Below, one piece after another: positions 44,400-52,597 of a DNA stretch of 64,000 nucleotides. The translations under genes were made by a program, and so were the position numbers. Each line of letters opens with the position of its first letter. The first letter of the stretch is position 1. The stretch covers positions 124,001-188,000 of the forward strand of contig SZPC01000003.1 in the NCBI GenBank assembly GCA_030263475.1. The letters run 5' to 3'. This DNA is from OLB4 sp002050165 (GTDB taxonomy: Bacteria > Bacteroidota > Ignavibacteria > Tepidaquicellales > Tepidaquicellaceae). The notes beneath the pieces are model-generated. The model was given only the letters and a program-made list of their open reading frames with translations. It did no database searches and was not told the DNA's origin.

Positions 44400-46897
44400 A
44401 CACGAAGTTCATCAAAAATTTTGTTAGTGCAAAAACTATCGTTAACTCTATAATTGCTGTACTATGTTTCGGAACATTCTCCTATGCACAAAGTATCGGT
44501 GATATAGTTTTCGTATCGAGAAATATGACGACCGGCGGTAGTCAACACTATCAACAAATGACCTTGCTTCCCGGAGTCGGACCTTATGCACGATTCGCAG
44601 TTGTAGGTGGCAAACTAATTGTGCGCCAATCCAACGGAAATCTTTTAACGCTTGTTGACAGCACTATTAATTTTAACGGGACGCGGTTAATTGATGTCTC
44701 CGATCCTACCGTAAGCTGGGATGGGACAAAAATAGTTTTCGCAGGAATTGAGCACAGGGATAGTTGCTGGAGGATATATGAAATTAATTCCGATGGTACT
44801 AACTTCAGACAAATTACATTTACGGACAGAACTATATCCCTGTCGCAATTCGGCGCCGCTGCAGTAAAATTTACAAAGTATCACGATATTGATCCGTGTT
44901 ATCTACCGGACGGCAGAATTTGCTTTGCAAGCACGAGGTCGCCTTCGCTTTCATTTTACGGAACACCGACGACCAACTTATACGTGATTAATTCAGACGG
45001 GACCTATCTGCACAGGATTACGACTGAGAGGAATGGCGCGGAACAACCTTCAATAGATCCCCAAACCGGGAAAATAATTTTTTCCAGATGGTGGTTAAAT
45101 ATTGATCTTCCCTCAAATCAAACATGGAACGGAATTACAAGAGATCCCAATCTTGCGCTCTCTCAGGATAAAGGTGATATGTGGACAGCGGCAACGATTA
45201 ATCCCGATGGTACCCGTATGGGGTTATACGCAGGTTATCCTTTCAGCCGAATCGGAATGCACAACTACAAACCGGTGGCTTCAAAAGAACGATTGTTCGG
45301 TGTATTTTTCCCGGCTACCTCAATGAGCACAACCTCCGGAAGTCCGGGAATCAGGTGGTTCAACAAAGGCGCAAGTGATCAAACTTACATTGCTGGCGTG
45401 AATATGGATAATATGCAGAGCTATAACGGCTTTCCTGAAGAATGGGGTATAATGAATCCGCCCTTCGCAACTGATCCATATATACTGCCGGATGATCGAG
45501 TTCTGTTCTCTGCAGCTAATCAGGTTGAATTTCAGGATTATGGTATCTACGTTATTGAACAGGATGGCAGCAATATGCAATCCGTCTTCAACATTCCAGG
45601 GATGATGGATCTAAATGCTTCGTTACTTCAGGCGAGGCCGGTTCCACCCATTATCCCGGACGTTTTCACCGAGATAATTGACGAGCTGCCACCAACTATT
45701 GAGCCTTCAAGTTACTTTAAGAACGGGGCTGTAAGATTTGATTGCGAAAATATCTTTTTCAATGGTCCGGTTGATTTCCCGATACCGGATGCGCCACAAA
45801 TTACAAGAAATGCGCGTATTAAACTGTTTTTAAATTTCCAACGCACTGACCCCGATGGCAAAGATACTGCAATACTTTATCTTAATGAACCAGTGCAGTA
45901 CAGCGGTGGTTTCTGGATACCTGAAATTCCGGGTGATGTCCCGGCGTTCGACCAAGTAGTAGATGAAGATGGAAATATTATAGGTTCCCCAAACGGACAC
46001 TATACTCAACTCATGGGATTAAATTACGGTAGATCCGGTACAGGTACTCAGTGTGTCGGATGCCACGTCGGACACTCTTTGATAAAGGTTCCAAATAATA
46101 GTTACAGTGCACAGTTTTTCAATATCTCTACTTCCGCAACCGTGGAACAAAGTTCATTTAAAGTAATCAATGATTCCACCCAATTCCCCGGCTCAAAGGT
46201 TAAAGACAGAAAAGCAAGAAATGAAGATCCGACAGTAAACTGGATTGCCAACGGCTCAAACAACGAATGGGTTAAACTGAAATGGGATATTCCGATTGAT
46301 GTTGAAAAATTTGTTCTGTACAATATTATACCCAACGCATCAGCCGGGACTAACATTCAGGTTACCGACTGCGATGTATTCATGTTTTACAATGGACAAC
46401 AAGTCGGACACATTCCGTCAATCGGACCATTAAGCACTGAAGGGACTGAGATTGAACTCGACTCGTTAGTAAAAGTTGATGAAGTTAAGGTCGTAGTTAA
46501 TAACTTCACCGGACAAATCATGGGTCAGAGTGTAGCAGGCTTGGCAGAAGTTGAGACAATCGCAAAAATATCTTTTTACGAAATAGTTAGTGTAAAAAAT
46601 ATTTCCGAAATTGCGGAAGGTTATTCGCTATCGCAGAATTACCCGAACCCGTTTAATCCAAAAACCAATTTTGAATTCTCAATCCCGAAGAGCGGTCACG
46701 TAAATCTTAGCGTGTACGATTTGCTCGGCCGCGAAGTATCCGTTGTTGTTAATCAATCCATGATTCCGGGTACATATAAAATAGAATTTGATGGAAGCAG
46801 GTTCGCAAGCGGGATTTACTTCTACCGCTTAACCGTTTCAGATCAAGGTTCAGCACCAATTTTCAACTCAACCAAGAGGATGGTATTGATCAAGTAA
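44396..46897 (+). CDS. T9SS-secreted propeller with c-type haem motif (hydrazine synthase alpha-like)
   Basis: An 833-residue exported protein. Signal peptide ending in FGTFSYAQ. Residues about 30-420 are TolB/WD40-type repeats (SDPTVSWDGTKIVFAGI, WRIYEINSDGTNFRQIT, DIDPCYLPDGRICFASTR, LYVINSDGTYLHRITT), the pattern of the hydrazine-synthase-alpha N-terminal domain. One CxxCH haem site, C553-V-G-C556-H557, follows. Residues about 590-740 look like an F5/8-type (discoidin) sandwich, and the end is a T9SS tail (SQNYPNPFNPKTNFEFSI). Only one haem site is seen, and the other synthase subunits are absent, so real hydrazine synthesis is unlikely; surface electron transfer is possible. Confidence 0.82.
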   Translation: MNTKFIKNFVSAKTIVNSIIAVLCFGTFSYAQSIGDIVFVSRNMTTGGSQHYQQMTLLPGVGPYARFAVVGGKLIVRQSNGNLLTLVDSTINFNGTRLIDVSDPTVSWDGTKIVFAGIEHRDSCWRIYEINSDGTNFRQITFTDRTISLSQFGAAAVKFTKYHDIDPCYLPDGRICFASTRSPSLSFYGTPTTNLYVINSDGTYLHRITTERNGAEQPSIDPQTGKIIFSRWWLNIDLPSNQTWNGITRDPNLALSQDKGDMWTAATINPDGTRMGLYAGYPFSRIGMHNYKPVASKERLFGVFFPATSMSTTSGSPGIRWFNKGASDQTYIAGVNMDNMQSYNGFPEEWGIMNPPFATDPYILPDDRVLFSAANQVEFQDYGIYVIEQDGSNMQSVFNIPGMMDLNASLLQARPVPPIIPDVFTEIIDELPPTIEPSSYFKNGAVRFDCENIFFNGPVDFPIPDAPQITRNARIKLFLNFQRTDPDGKDTAILYLNEPVQYSGGFWIPEIPGDVPAFDQVVDEDGNIIGSPNGHYTQLMGLNYGRSGTGTQCVGCHVGHSLIKVPNNSYSAQFFNISTSATVEQSSFKVINDSTQFPGSKVKDRKARNEDPTVNWIANGSNNEWVKLKWDIPIDVEKFVLYNIIPNASAGTNIQVTDCDVFMFYNGQQVGHIPSIGPLSTEGTEIELDSLVKVDEVKVVVNNFTGQIMGQSVAGLAEVETIAKISFYEIVSVKNISEIAEGYSLSQNYPNPFNPKTNFEFSIPKSGHVNLSVYDLLGREVSVVVNQSMIPGTYKIEFDGSRFASGIYFYRLTVSDQGSAPIFNSTKRMVLIK

Positions 46898-46918
46898 ATT
46901 TAAATAAGAAAGTGAATT

Positions 46919-46951
46919 AAAAAGGAGTGTTTCTCAAAACACTCCTTTTTT
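46919..46951 (+). terminator. Rho-independent terminator of the 42255-46897 pair
   Basis: Stem GGAGTGTTT / AAACACTCC with a four-base loop and six T after it, about 25 bases past the stop codon. Confidence 0.92.
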
Positions 46952-47026
46952 CGTAACAGAAAACAAATCATATCCACCCTTATCTCTCCGGCAGTTAATT
47001 TTTCTAAACACTTATAAGAGCTTTTC

Positions 47027-47506
47027 TCAAGAAAGATTATTTTCATTTAAGAAAAGCTGAACACTGCCGCTTCGGATTTCCGGATGTCTGATTTCACCTC
47101 CGGTATTACCTGCAACCCAACCCATATATAATACAACGAACGAAAACAAAATCACTATAAGCGCAATAATATTAGCGAATGTTTTTTGTTTTTTTGAAGC
47201 CCAAAATCCAATTAAGGAAATTGCTCCGAGGATATAAGAAAATATTGCAAATCTCTTTGCTGCGTCTTCATGTTCCTCTACAAATGTATGCTCAATTTCG
47301 GGAATTTTTTCAACTTCGTCTTCGGCATTTTCACCGCTTATTTTTGCAGGTAAAGTTAAGATCGCTCCTGCAATGAATAGCGCAAGGGCAGTTTGTTTCA
47401 CAACTTCAGATTTAAAGATAAATCCTGAAATTAAAATTGCCAAACCGATTACAGGAATTAGCAATGAGAAATGATTAACGAGCAGGTGTACATGTGTCGG
47501 GTTCAT
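47027..47506 (-). CDS. Four-helix membrane protein, DUF2231-like
   Basis: A 159-residue protein with four predicted helices and an acidic loop between helices 2 and 3 (about 58-82). The start MNPTHVHLLVNHFSLLIPVIGL has three histidines spaced H-x-H-x4-H on the first helix, as in DUF2231-type membrane proteins, which are suspected to bind haem or metal. It ends in a hydrophilic tail (IRHPEIRSGSVQLFLNENNLS). It follows the duplicated lipoprotein gene by 14 bases, so the two form an operon. Function unknown. Confidence 0.6.
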   Translation of the reverse strand: MNPTHVHLLVNHFSLLIPVIGLAILISGFIFKSEVVKQTALALFIAGAILTLPAKISGENAEDEVEKIPEIEHTFVEEHEDAAKRFAIFSYILGAISLIGFWASKKQKTFANIIALIVILFSFVVLYMGWVAGNTGGEIRHPEIRSGSVQLFLNENNLS

Positions 47507-47519
47507 TTTAATTGAAAAT

Positions 47520-48332
47520 TTAATTAATATTGAATGTGAATTTTGGTGGAGGAGTTTTTGTTAATGTCAAACCGTTATAACTAATAGAATCTGTTATCTG
47601 CCACAACCCGGTTTTATCGAGATTAATTCTTCCGAGATATTTTGCCCCACCGGTGCTCACCGGGTTTAAGTTGTTCACCGAACCTGCCCCCGAAGAGTGT
47701 TTAGGTTCAATGAACATCTCCGCGTTATTAACTTCTTCATAAGACATCATATCGTCAGTTGAGTGAAGCATAAGCTCAAAATCGTGTTGACCTTTACCTG
47801 GCGAAAGCGGCGACAATAATGTCAGAACGTACGTTTTTTCCGTCACAAAATTATCCCATACCTTTATCTGCGACCTCTCATTAAAACCAATCTGAAAAAC
47901 AACCGAATCAATGAAAAAAGAATTATTGTAATTGTAATCCACTGCGAAGAATGCAGTTGTATCGTACATCAGAAATACTACATAGCCATGAAATAAACCT
48001 GTTTCATTGTTGTATAAAAATTTATCTCTAACCGGCATCGCATGGCTCGGACCACCTATCCCATGGTACATGATCGGGTTGAATATTACGTATCCGTTTT
48101 TTTGTTCTACCCCGTTATTGAATACCTTGAACCCGATTTCGTTATAACCATATTTGAGTTCATTTGCTGTAGCGCTCCATACCTCAAATTTCAATGCACC
48201 GTTTTCAACATTAAAGATTAAGTTGAATGGTGATCCCGGCTCCTCAGGTTCTGTTGGCGTATCGGAAGAACAACTTACGAATATGCAAGAGAGCAATGTG
48301 AAAAATACTTTCAATGTAATGTTGTATCTCAA
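47520..48332 (-). CDS. Lipoprotein with duplicated YtkA-like domain
   Basis: A 270-residue exported lipoprotein; the lipobox is CIFVSC near residue 21. Two copies of the same sandwich follow (about 35-130 and 150-265). Copy 1 has IMYHGIGGPSHAMP and GLFHGYVVFLMYD; copy 2 has EPKHSSGAGSVNN and AKYLGRINLDKTGLWQI. The layout matches YtkA/FixH-type modules, which often sit in copper or cytochrome-oxidase loci. Copy 1 keeps His/Met candidates; copy 2 keeps one His. The in-frame start is TTG at 48332. It is co-transcribed with the four-helix membrane protein. Confidence 0.68.
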   Translation of the reverse strand: MRYNITLKVFFTLLSCIFVSCSSDTPTEPEEPGSPFNLIFNVENGALKFEVWSATANELKYGYNEIGFKVFNNGVEQKNGYVIFNPIMYHGIGGPSHAMPVRDKFLYNNETGLFHGYVVFLMYDTTAFFAVDYNYNNSFFIDSVVFQIGFNERSQIKVWDNFVTEKTYVLTLLSPLSPGKGQHDFELMLHSTDDMMSYEEVNNAEMFIEPKHSSGAGSVNNLNPVSTGGAKYLGRINLDKTGLWQITDSISYNGLTLTKTPPPKFTFNIN

Positions 48333-48536
48333 GTTCTTCTTTTACTGACAAAGTTAGTACTTTCCATGAACAACAAAAATGACTTAACGCAATCAATGTT
48401 GTAAAAAAATTAATCCTCAAAAAAAATGCACTCATGAATATATTATCATTAAATTATTATTTGTGTACTTCTGCAACATAAGTCATTGCAAATGTATTGA
48501 CGGACTAATTATATTATACAAATTAAACAATTCACA

Positions 48537-49031
48537 ATGACAGGAATTATAAGTATTGTCTTATCTTTCGCCCTCGCCGGAATTCATCTCGCAATCAGTT
48601 CGCAACCCCGAACAAGGGGCAGAGTGATAGAAATAATTTTAGTCTATGCATTGGTTTTCCAGGTCGGTGTTATCGGCTTTATATTTGGATTTATACCACA
48701 CGTATTCTTTGCTGATACTACAGCGCAGAGCATCGGATGGGCAACGGGCAGTCCCTTTCAGTTTGAAGTAGGTATCCACGATGGTGCCTGGGGAGTGCTT
48801 GGCTTTTTATCAATCTGGTTTAAGAAGGGATTTCGCATTGCAACCGGTATCGGGTGGGCACTGTTCATGCTCGGCGCTGCCGCAGGGCATGTATATCATT
48901 CAGTAGCTTTTGATAACTTTGCAGAGTACAATTTTCTTATGATCTTCGTTGACGGGTTTGTTGCATTTGAATTACCGATTTTACTGTGGCTAAATCATAA
49001 ATGGAATAATTATACGGAGAGCGTCAACTGA
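48537..49031 (+). CDS. Four-helix membrane protein, DUF6790-like
   Basis: A 164-residue inner-membrane protein with four to five helices. The pattern HVFFADTTAQSIGWATGSPFQFEVGIHDGAWGVLGF and the GHVYHSVAF segment match the conserved block of DUF6790 proteins as I remember it. Function is unknown. It starts with ATG at 48537 and stands alone, divergent from the lipoprotein gene and well before the next one. Confidence 0.62.
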   Translation: MTGIISIVLSFALAGIHLAISSQPRTRGRVIEIILVYALVFQVGVIGFIFGFIPHVFFADTTAQSIGWATGSPFQFEVGIHDGAWGVLGFLSIWFKKGFRIATGIGWALFMLGAAAGHVYHSVAFDNFAEYNFLMIFVDGFVAFELPILLWLNHKWNNYTESVN

Positions 49032-49556
49032 GTTGTCACTCTTTATGAAAGAGAAAATTTATCCGGACAGATTTTTTATCTGTAGTGAAATTATCTTTTA
49101 CAGAATTCTTTTAATCACATCTAAACATTTACAGTTAACATATAAAAGAAATTAGTCGCAACCGCAAAATAATTTCAGTGCACACTACTTTCCAAGCTTC
49201 ATTTTTAAACTGTAAAACAAATCCCCTATTCATTTTTTCACGACGTGATATAAAATTCTTCTGAGCATTTTTAAATTTGTTTTAAACCTTTCACCCTACT
49301 CGTATTGTCATAGGATTTGAAATGACATTTCAAACATCATGAAAAAGTATCAATACAATGTGAAGCCAAAATTTTCGTTGAAATGCAAACTTAGAAGAAT
49401 TTGGTTTTATTGTTTCGGCAGATAGAAATTTTTCTTTAACTAATCTTTAGTATAGCCTGATTGTACTGATACCAACATTGATTTTTAAAATACCTGAGCA
49501 TTGCTTACAAACTGATAATTAGCAAACAAATTTTTTAAAAACAAAAATCAATTAAA
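49032..49556. other. Long intergenic region before a secreted-protein gene
   Basis: 525 bases, strongly AT-rich. I see no RNA gene, hairpin with a T run, or repeat. The 3' end carries the A-rich, Shine-Dalgarno-free leader typical of the cargo genes here. Confidence 0.5.
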
Positions 49557-51839
49557 ATGAAAAGAACAATTTTAGTTTCGTTTATTATTGCGTGTTTCAG
49601 TTTGCCGGTATCTTCACAAACAGGTTACTTCATGAAAGATTCTGCAAACTTTAAGCAAACTCTTTTAAACAAACCGTTTCTAAATACTCTGAAAATGTAC
49701 GGTGTTGCCGTTGATACAGCCAGAAGGGTAGCGTATATTAACAGCCTGCAGACTGACAATATCAGTGTTATCAATCTTGATCTACGAAAGGAAATTGGCG
49801 GTGTAACCAACCCTTTCGGATATACTCTCGTCAATCTTGAGGTTAATCCTGCAAATGGATTTCTGCTCGTATTACATTCAAAAAATGAAATTACAACAAA
49901 GGCATATCTTGTAAATCCGTTGACAAATACAACAACCGGTTATTACAATTATAGTTCGGCGGGTGTAGGAGGTATAGATTTTAATGTATCATCAAATTTG
50001 ATTTATTCTGTGGACGGTACTAAAATAAAAATTTTTGATGGTAATAACCTCAATCTGATTGATTCGATTCCTACCGGCATTTCCCTTGGTGGAGTGAAAT
50101 ATATTCCAACATCGAACAAGTTAATAGTTTGTTCGCGAAATCTGATGTCGGGAAGTGTAGTTATAAAGGTAATTAACGTTGCCACGAAAACTGTTGAAAG
50201 TACGCACAGCATTTCATCATCCGAACCCTTGGGTTACCTTGAAATTGACATCCCAAGAAACAGTTTATATTTGATGGGAAAAACCAGAATTGTTAAAGCT
50301 AATCTTACCACAAAAGAAATTATTGATACTTATAATTCGACACTTGAAATGAAGAAGATTCTCCTGAACCACAACAACGAAGATCTGATTATTCTCTCCA
50401 ATGTATATTATGACAGTAATGGTGAATACGGCGATTGGGGGAGATTGTACAAGTATTCCTTCGGCTTTCATACTCTCGATTCGGCAAAGATTGGTTTAAC
50501 CCCGAACAATATGGCGATTGATCTCAAGGGTAACAAACTTGTTATTCCGAATATGGCATCAGGGTACGTTGATATTATGAACCTGAGTGCGTTCCCAATG
50601 CGTGATCCGGTTGATGTTGCCGTGTCGCTTGATTTCATTGCCCTTTCACCGGACAAAAGTCACATTTACTTCGTGCAAAGGCTAGGAGGAAGTAATTTAA
50701 TCAAATACAACAGAGAAACTAAAACGGCTACCGAATTTACTGCGGGTTCGTGGCCAAGTGTAGTACTTGTTGACTCCGCAATCAACCGTATGTACGTTCT
50801 TAACCACTTTGAAAGCAGTATTTCCGTCTTTAATGCTACAACCTGTGATTTATTAGGCACGCTTACTTTCGCAATTGATGAAGCCAGAACTGACGCAATT
50901 AGTGTAATGACATACGATAAACTTTCGCATAAAATTTATGCAGCATTTCCGGAATACGGAAAAATTATCGTCGGTGATGGTCTGGCGCTAACTTCAGATG
51001 CAGTTATCTCAATTCCCGGGTATGTATATTCGGGGGGTAAAGCTATCGGTGTTTTACAAATTGCGGTTTCACCAGTTGATAACCGTCTGATTGTAGCTCA
51101 GAACGATTCTACTAACCGTGTTCACATCTACAACACAATTACGAACGCACACTTAGCCACGTTCACTGTAAACCCCTGGCCAAATTCCGGCACAAGCCTG
51201 CAACACGATATGTTAAAATACGACGAAGTATTGAATAAATTCTGGTTAGGAAACGTACAAATAAACCCGACTGCTCCATATACCCGGACAACCATTCCGT
51301 ACGATGACCTATCATTAATTGGGTATAAAAATGATCTTTCAGTTTTATATTGCCTGAAATACAATTTAAATACCGTAAAAGTTTTGAAACTAATGAATAA
51401 TCCGCCGGCTTATACGTATATTGATGAAACATTTCTTTTCGAAACCAAAACAACTGCGCTACCGGTATCATACTACGATATGACAACGAATGAGCTTTTT
51501 CTGACTGAATTCAATTACGGATATTTCAGAAATTATGACCTCGATAGTGTGTCAACGGTGGGGATTAGTTCGCCGGTTTATACAGTACCGCCACAGATTA
51601 AGTATTTCCCCTCTATGACTTCAGGTAAGTTTAACGTCGAACTCGATAAAGTAAATAATGGTCTCTCCGTACAGGTTTACAATACGCTTGGTCAACTTGT
51701 AATGCAGCAAAATGTGGGAAAACTTGAAAAATTTACTGTTGATTTAAATAATTTGTCTAACGGAATTTATTTTATAAAACTTATAGACGGCAATGAATCT
51801 TTGAATTCATTCAAAATACTCAAGGGATTTTTCCATTAA
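49557..51839 (+). CDS. Large secreted T9SS cargo with YncE-like propellers
   Basis: A 760-residue exported protein. Signal peptide LVSFIIACFSLPVSSQ. The body contains about a dozen YncE/NHL-like repeats (GVAVDTARRVAYINSLQTDN, NLIYSVDGTKIKIFDGNNL, AINRMYVLNHFESSISVFN), probably two propellers. The C-terminal 75 residues are a Por-secretion tail of a different subtype (SMTSGKFNVELDKVNNG, VYNTLGQLVMQQN, SNGIYFIKLIDGNES), lacking the NYPNPFNP opening. No catalytic residues are recognisable. It ends 113 bases before the isochorismatase-like gene, without a visible terminator. Confidence 0.8.
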   Translation: MKRTILVSFIIACFSLPVSSQTGYFMKDSANFKQTLLNKPFLNTLKMYGVAVDTARRVAYINSLQTDNISVINLDLRKEIGGVTNPFGYTLVNLEVNPANGFLLVLHSKNEITTKAYLVNPLTNTTTGYYNYSSAGVGGIDFNVSSNLIYSVDGTKIKIFDGNNLNLIDSIPTGISLGGVKYIPTSNKLIVCSRNLMSGSVVIKVINVATKTVESTHSISSSEPLGYLEIDIPRNSLYLMGKTRIVKANLTTKEIIDTYNSTLEMKKILLNHNNEDLIILSNVYYDSNGEYGDWGRLYKYSFGFHTLDSAKIGLTPNNMAIDLKGNKLVIPNMASGYVDIMNLSAFPMRDPVDVAVSLDFIALSPDKSHIYFVQRLGGSNLIKYNRETKTATEFTAGSWPSVVLVDSAINRMYVLNHFESSISVFNATTCDLLGTLTFAIDEARTDAISVMTYDKLSHKIYAAFPEYGKIIVGDGLALTSDAVISIPGYVYSGGKAIGVLQIAVSPVDNRLIVAQNDSTNRVHIYNTITNAHLATFTVNPWPNSGTSLQHDMLKYDEVLNKFWLGNVQINPTAPYTRTTIPYDDLSLIGYKNDLSVLYCLKYNLNTVKVLKLMNNPPAYTYIDETFLFETKTTALPVSYYDMTTNELFLTEFNYGYFRNYDLDSVSTVGISSPVYTVPPQIKYFPSMTSGKFNVELDKVNNGLSVQVYNTLGQLVMQQNVGKLEKFTVDLNNLSNGIYFIKLIDGNESLNSFKILKGFFH

Positions 51840-51915
51840 CATAAATTTTCTCCGGACTTTTACTTCATATGATTTATGTCATTTCAATCGTTTGTTAGTA
51901 TTTTCATTTTCACCC

Positions 51916-51944
51916 GTCGAAAGGTAATATAAAAACCTTTCGAC
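51916..51944. promoter_or_regulatory. Perfect inverted repeat upstream of the radical-SAM cluster
   Basis: GTCGAAAGG (51916-51924) and CCTTTCGAC (51936-51944), nine perfect base pairs around an 11-base loop, ending eight bases before the ATG at 51953. It has no T run, so it is not a normal terminator. It could be an operator or an RNA hairpin that hides the ribosome site. Confidence 0.5.
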
Positions 51945-51952
51945 AGGTTTAT

Positions 51953-52597
51953 ATGTTAAAAGAAAATTATTTCAACAGCGATAACTCAACAGAAAAAATC
52001 AAACTCTGGCAAACAGAATTTTCAGGTTTTTCCAAAAAGTTTAAAAAATTTTCAGTCATAGATTCAGCGCTGATCGTAATTGATATGCAAAACTTTTTTC
52101 TCGATGAAAAATCACACGCGTTTGTCCCCTCTTCAGAGATTATCGTCAACCATATTAATCGGCTCATTTCGTTTTACGATAAAAAGAATTTACCTGTAAT
52201 TTTCACTTACTTCGCAGTTGCACCCGGTGATGATGATCCTATACTGCGCCGGTGGGGTAATAGTGTCAGCGAGAATTCGTACAACAGCATAATTCCCGAA
52301 TCAGTCCTTCGAAATTCAAATCATAAAGTCATCCGGAAAAATACATACGATTCATTTTACCGAACCAATCTTGAAGAAGCGCTCAATGCTTTGAACGTAA
52401 AACAATTGGTAATTACCGGTGTGCTGACAAATCTATGCTGTGAAACAACTGCTCGTTCCGCATTTGTCCGCAATTTCGATGTATTCATTGGGATTGACTG
52501 TACTGCTGCATTCAATGAGGAAATGCACGTTGCCAGTTTGAGAAATCTGATGTATGGGTTTGCGTCACCTGTAACTATAAACGAAATCACCACATGA
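51953..52597 (+). CDS. Isochorismatase-like cysteine hydrolase
   Basis: A 214-residue member of the isochorismatase/nicotinamidase superfamily. The family triad is readable: D44 in LIVIDMQN, K129 in KVIRKNTYDSF and the nucleophile C162 in GVLTNLCCETTAR. The length fits single-domain members. Natural substrates in this family include isochorismate, nicotinamide, ureidoacrylate and N-carbamoyl amines; nothing here settles which. The TGA overlaps the next ATG (52594), so the product is made together with the flavin-radical SAM fusion. Confidence 0.85.
   Translation: MLKENYFNSDNSTEKIKLWQTEFSGFSKKFKKFSVIDSALIVIDMQNFFLDEKSHAFVPSSEIIVNHINRLISFYDKKNLPVIFTYFAVAPGDDDPILRRWGNSVSENSYNSIIPESVLRNSNHKVIRKNTYDSFYRTNLEEALNALNVKQLVITGVLTNLCCETTARSAFVRNFDVFIGIDCTAAFNEEMHVASLRNLMYGFASPVTINEITT

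Noticed and set aside
44396..46897. True hydrazine synthase subunit
   Set aside because: Only one CxxCH, no beta/gamma subunits nearby, and a T9SS surface tail; similarity is limited to the propeller and haem motif.
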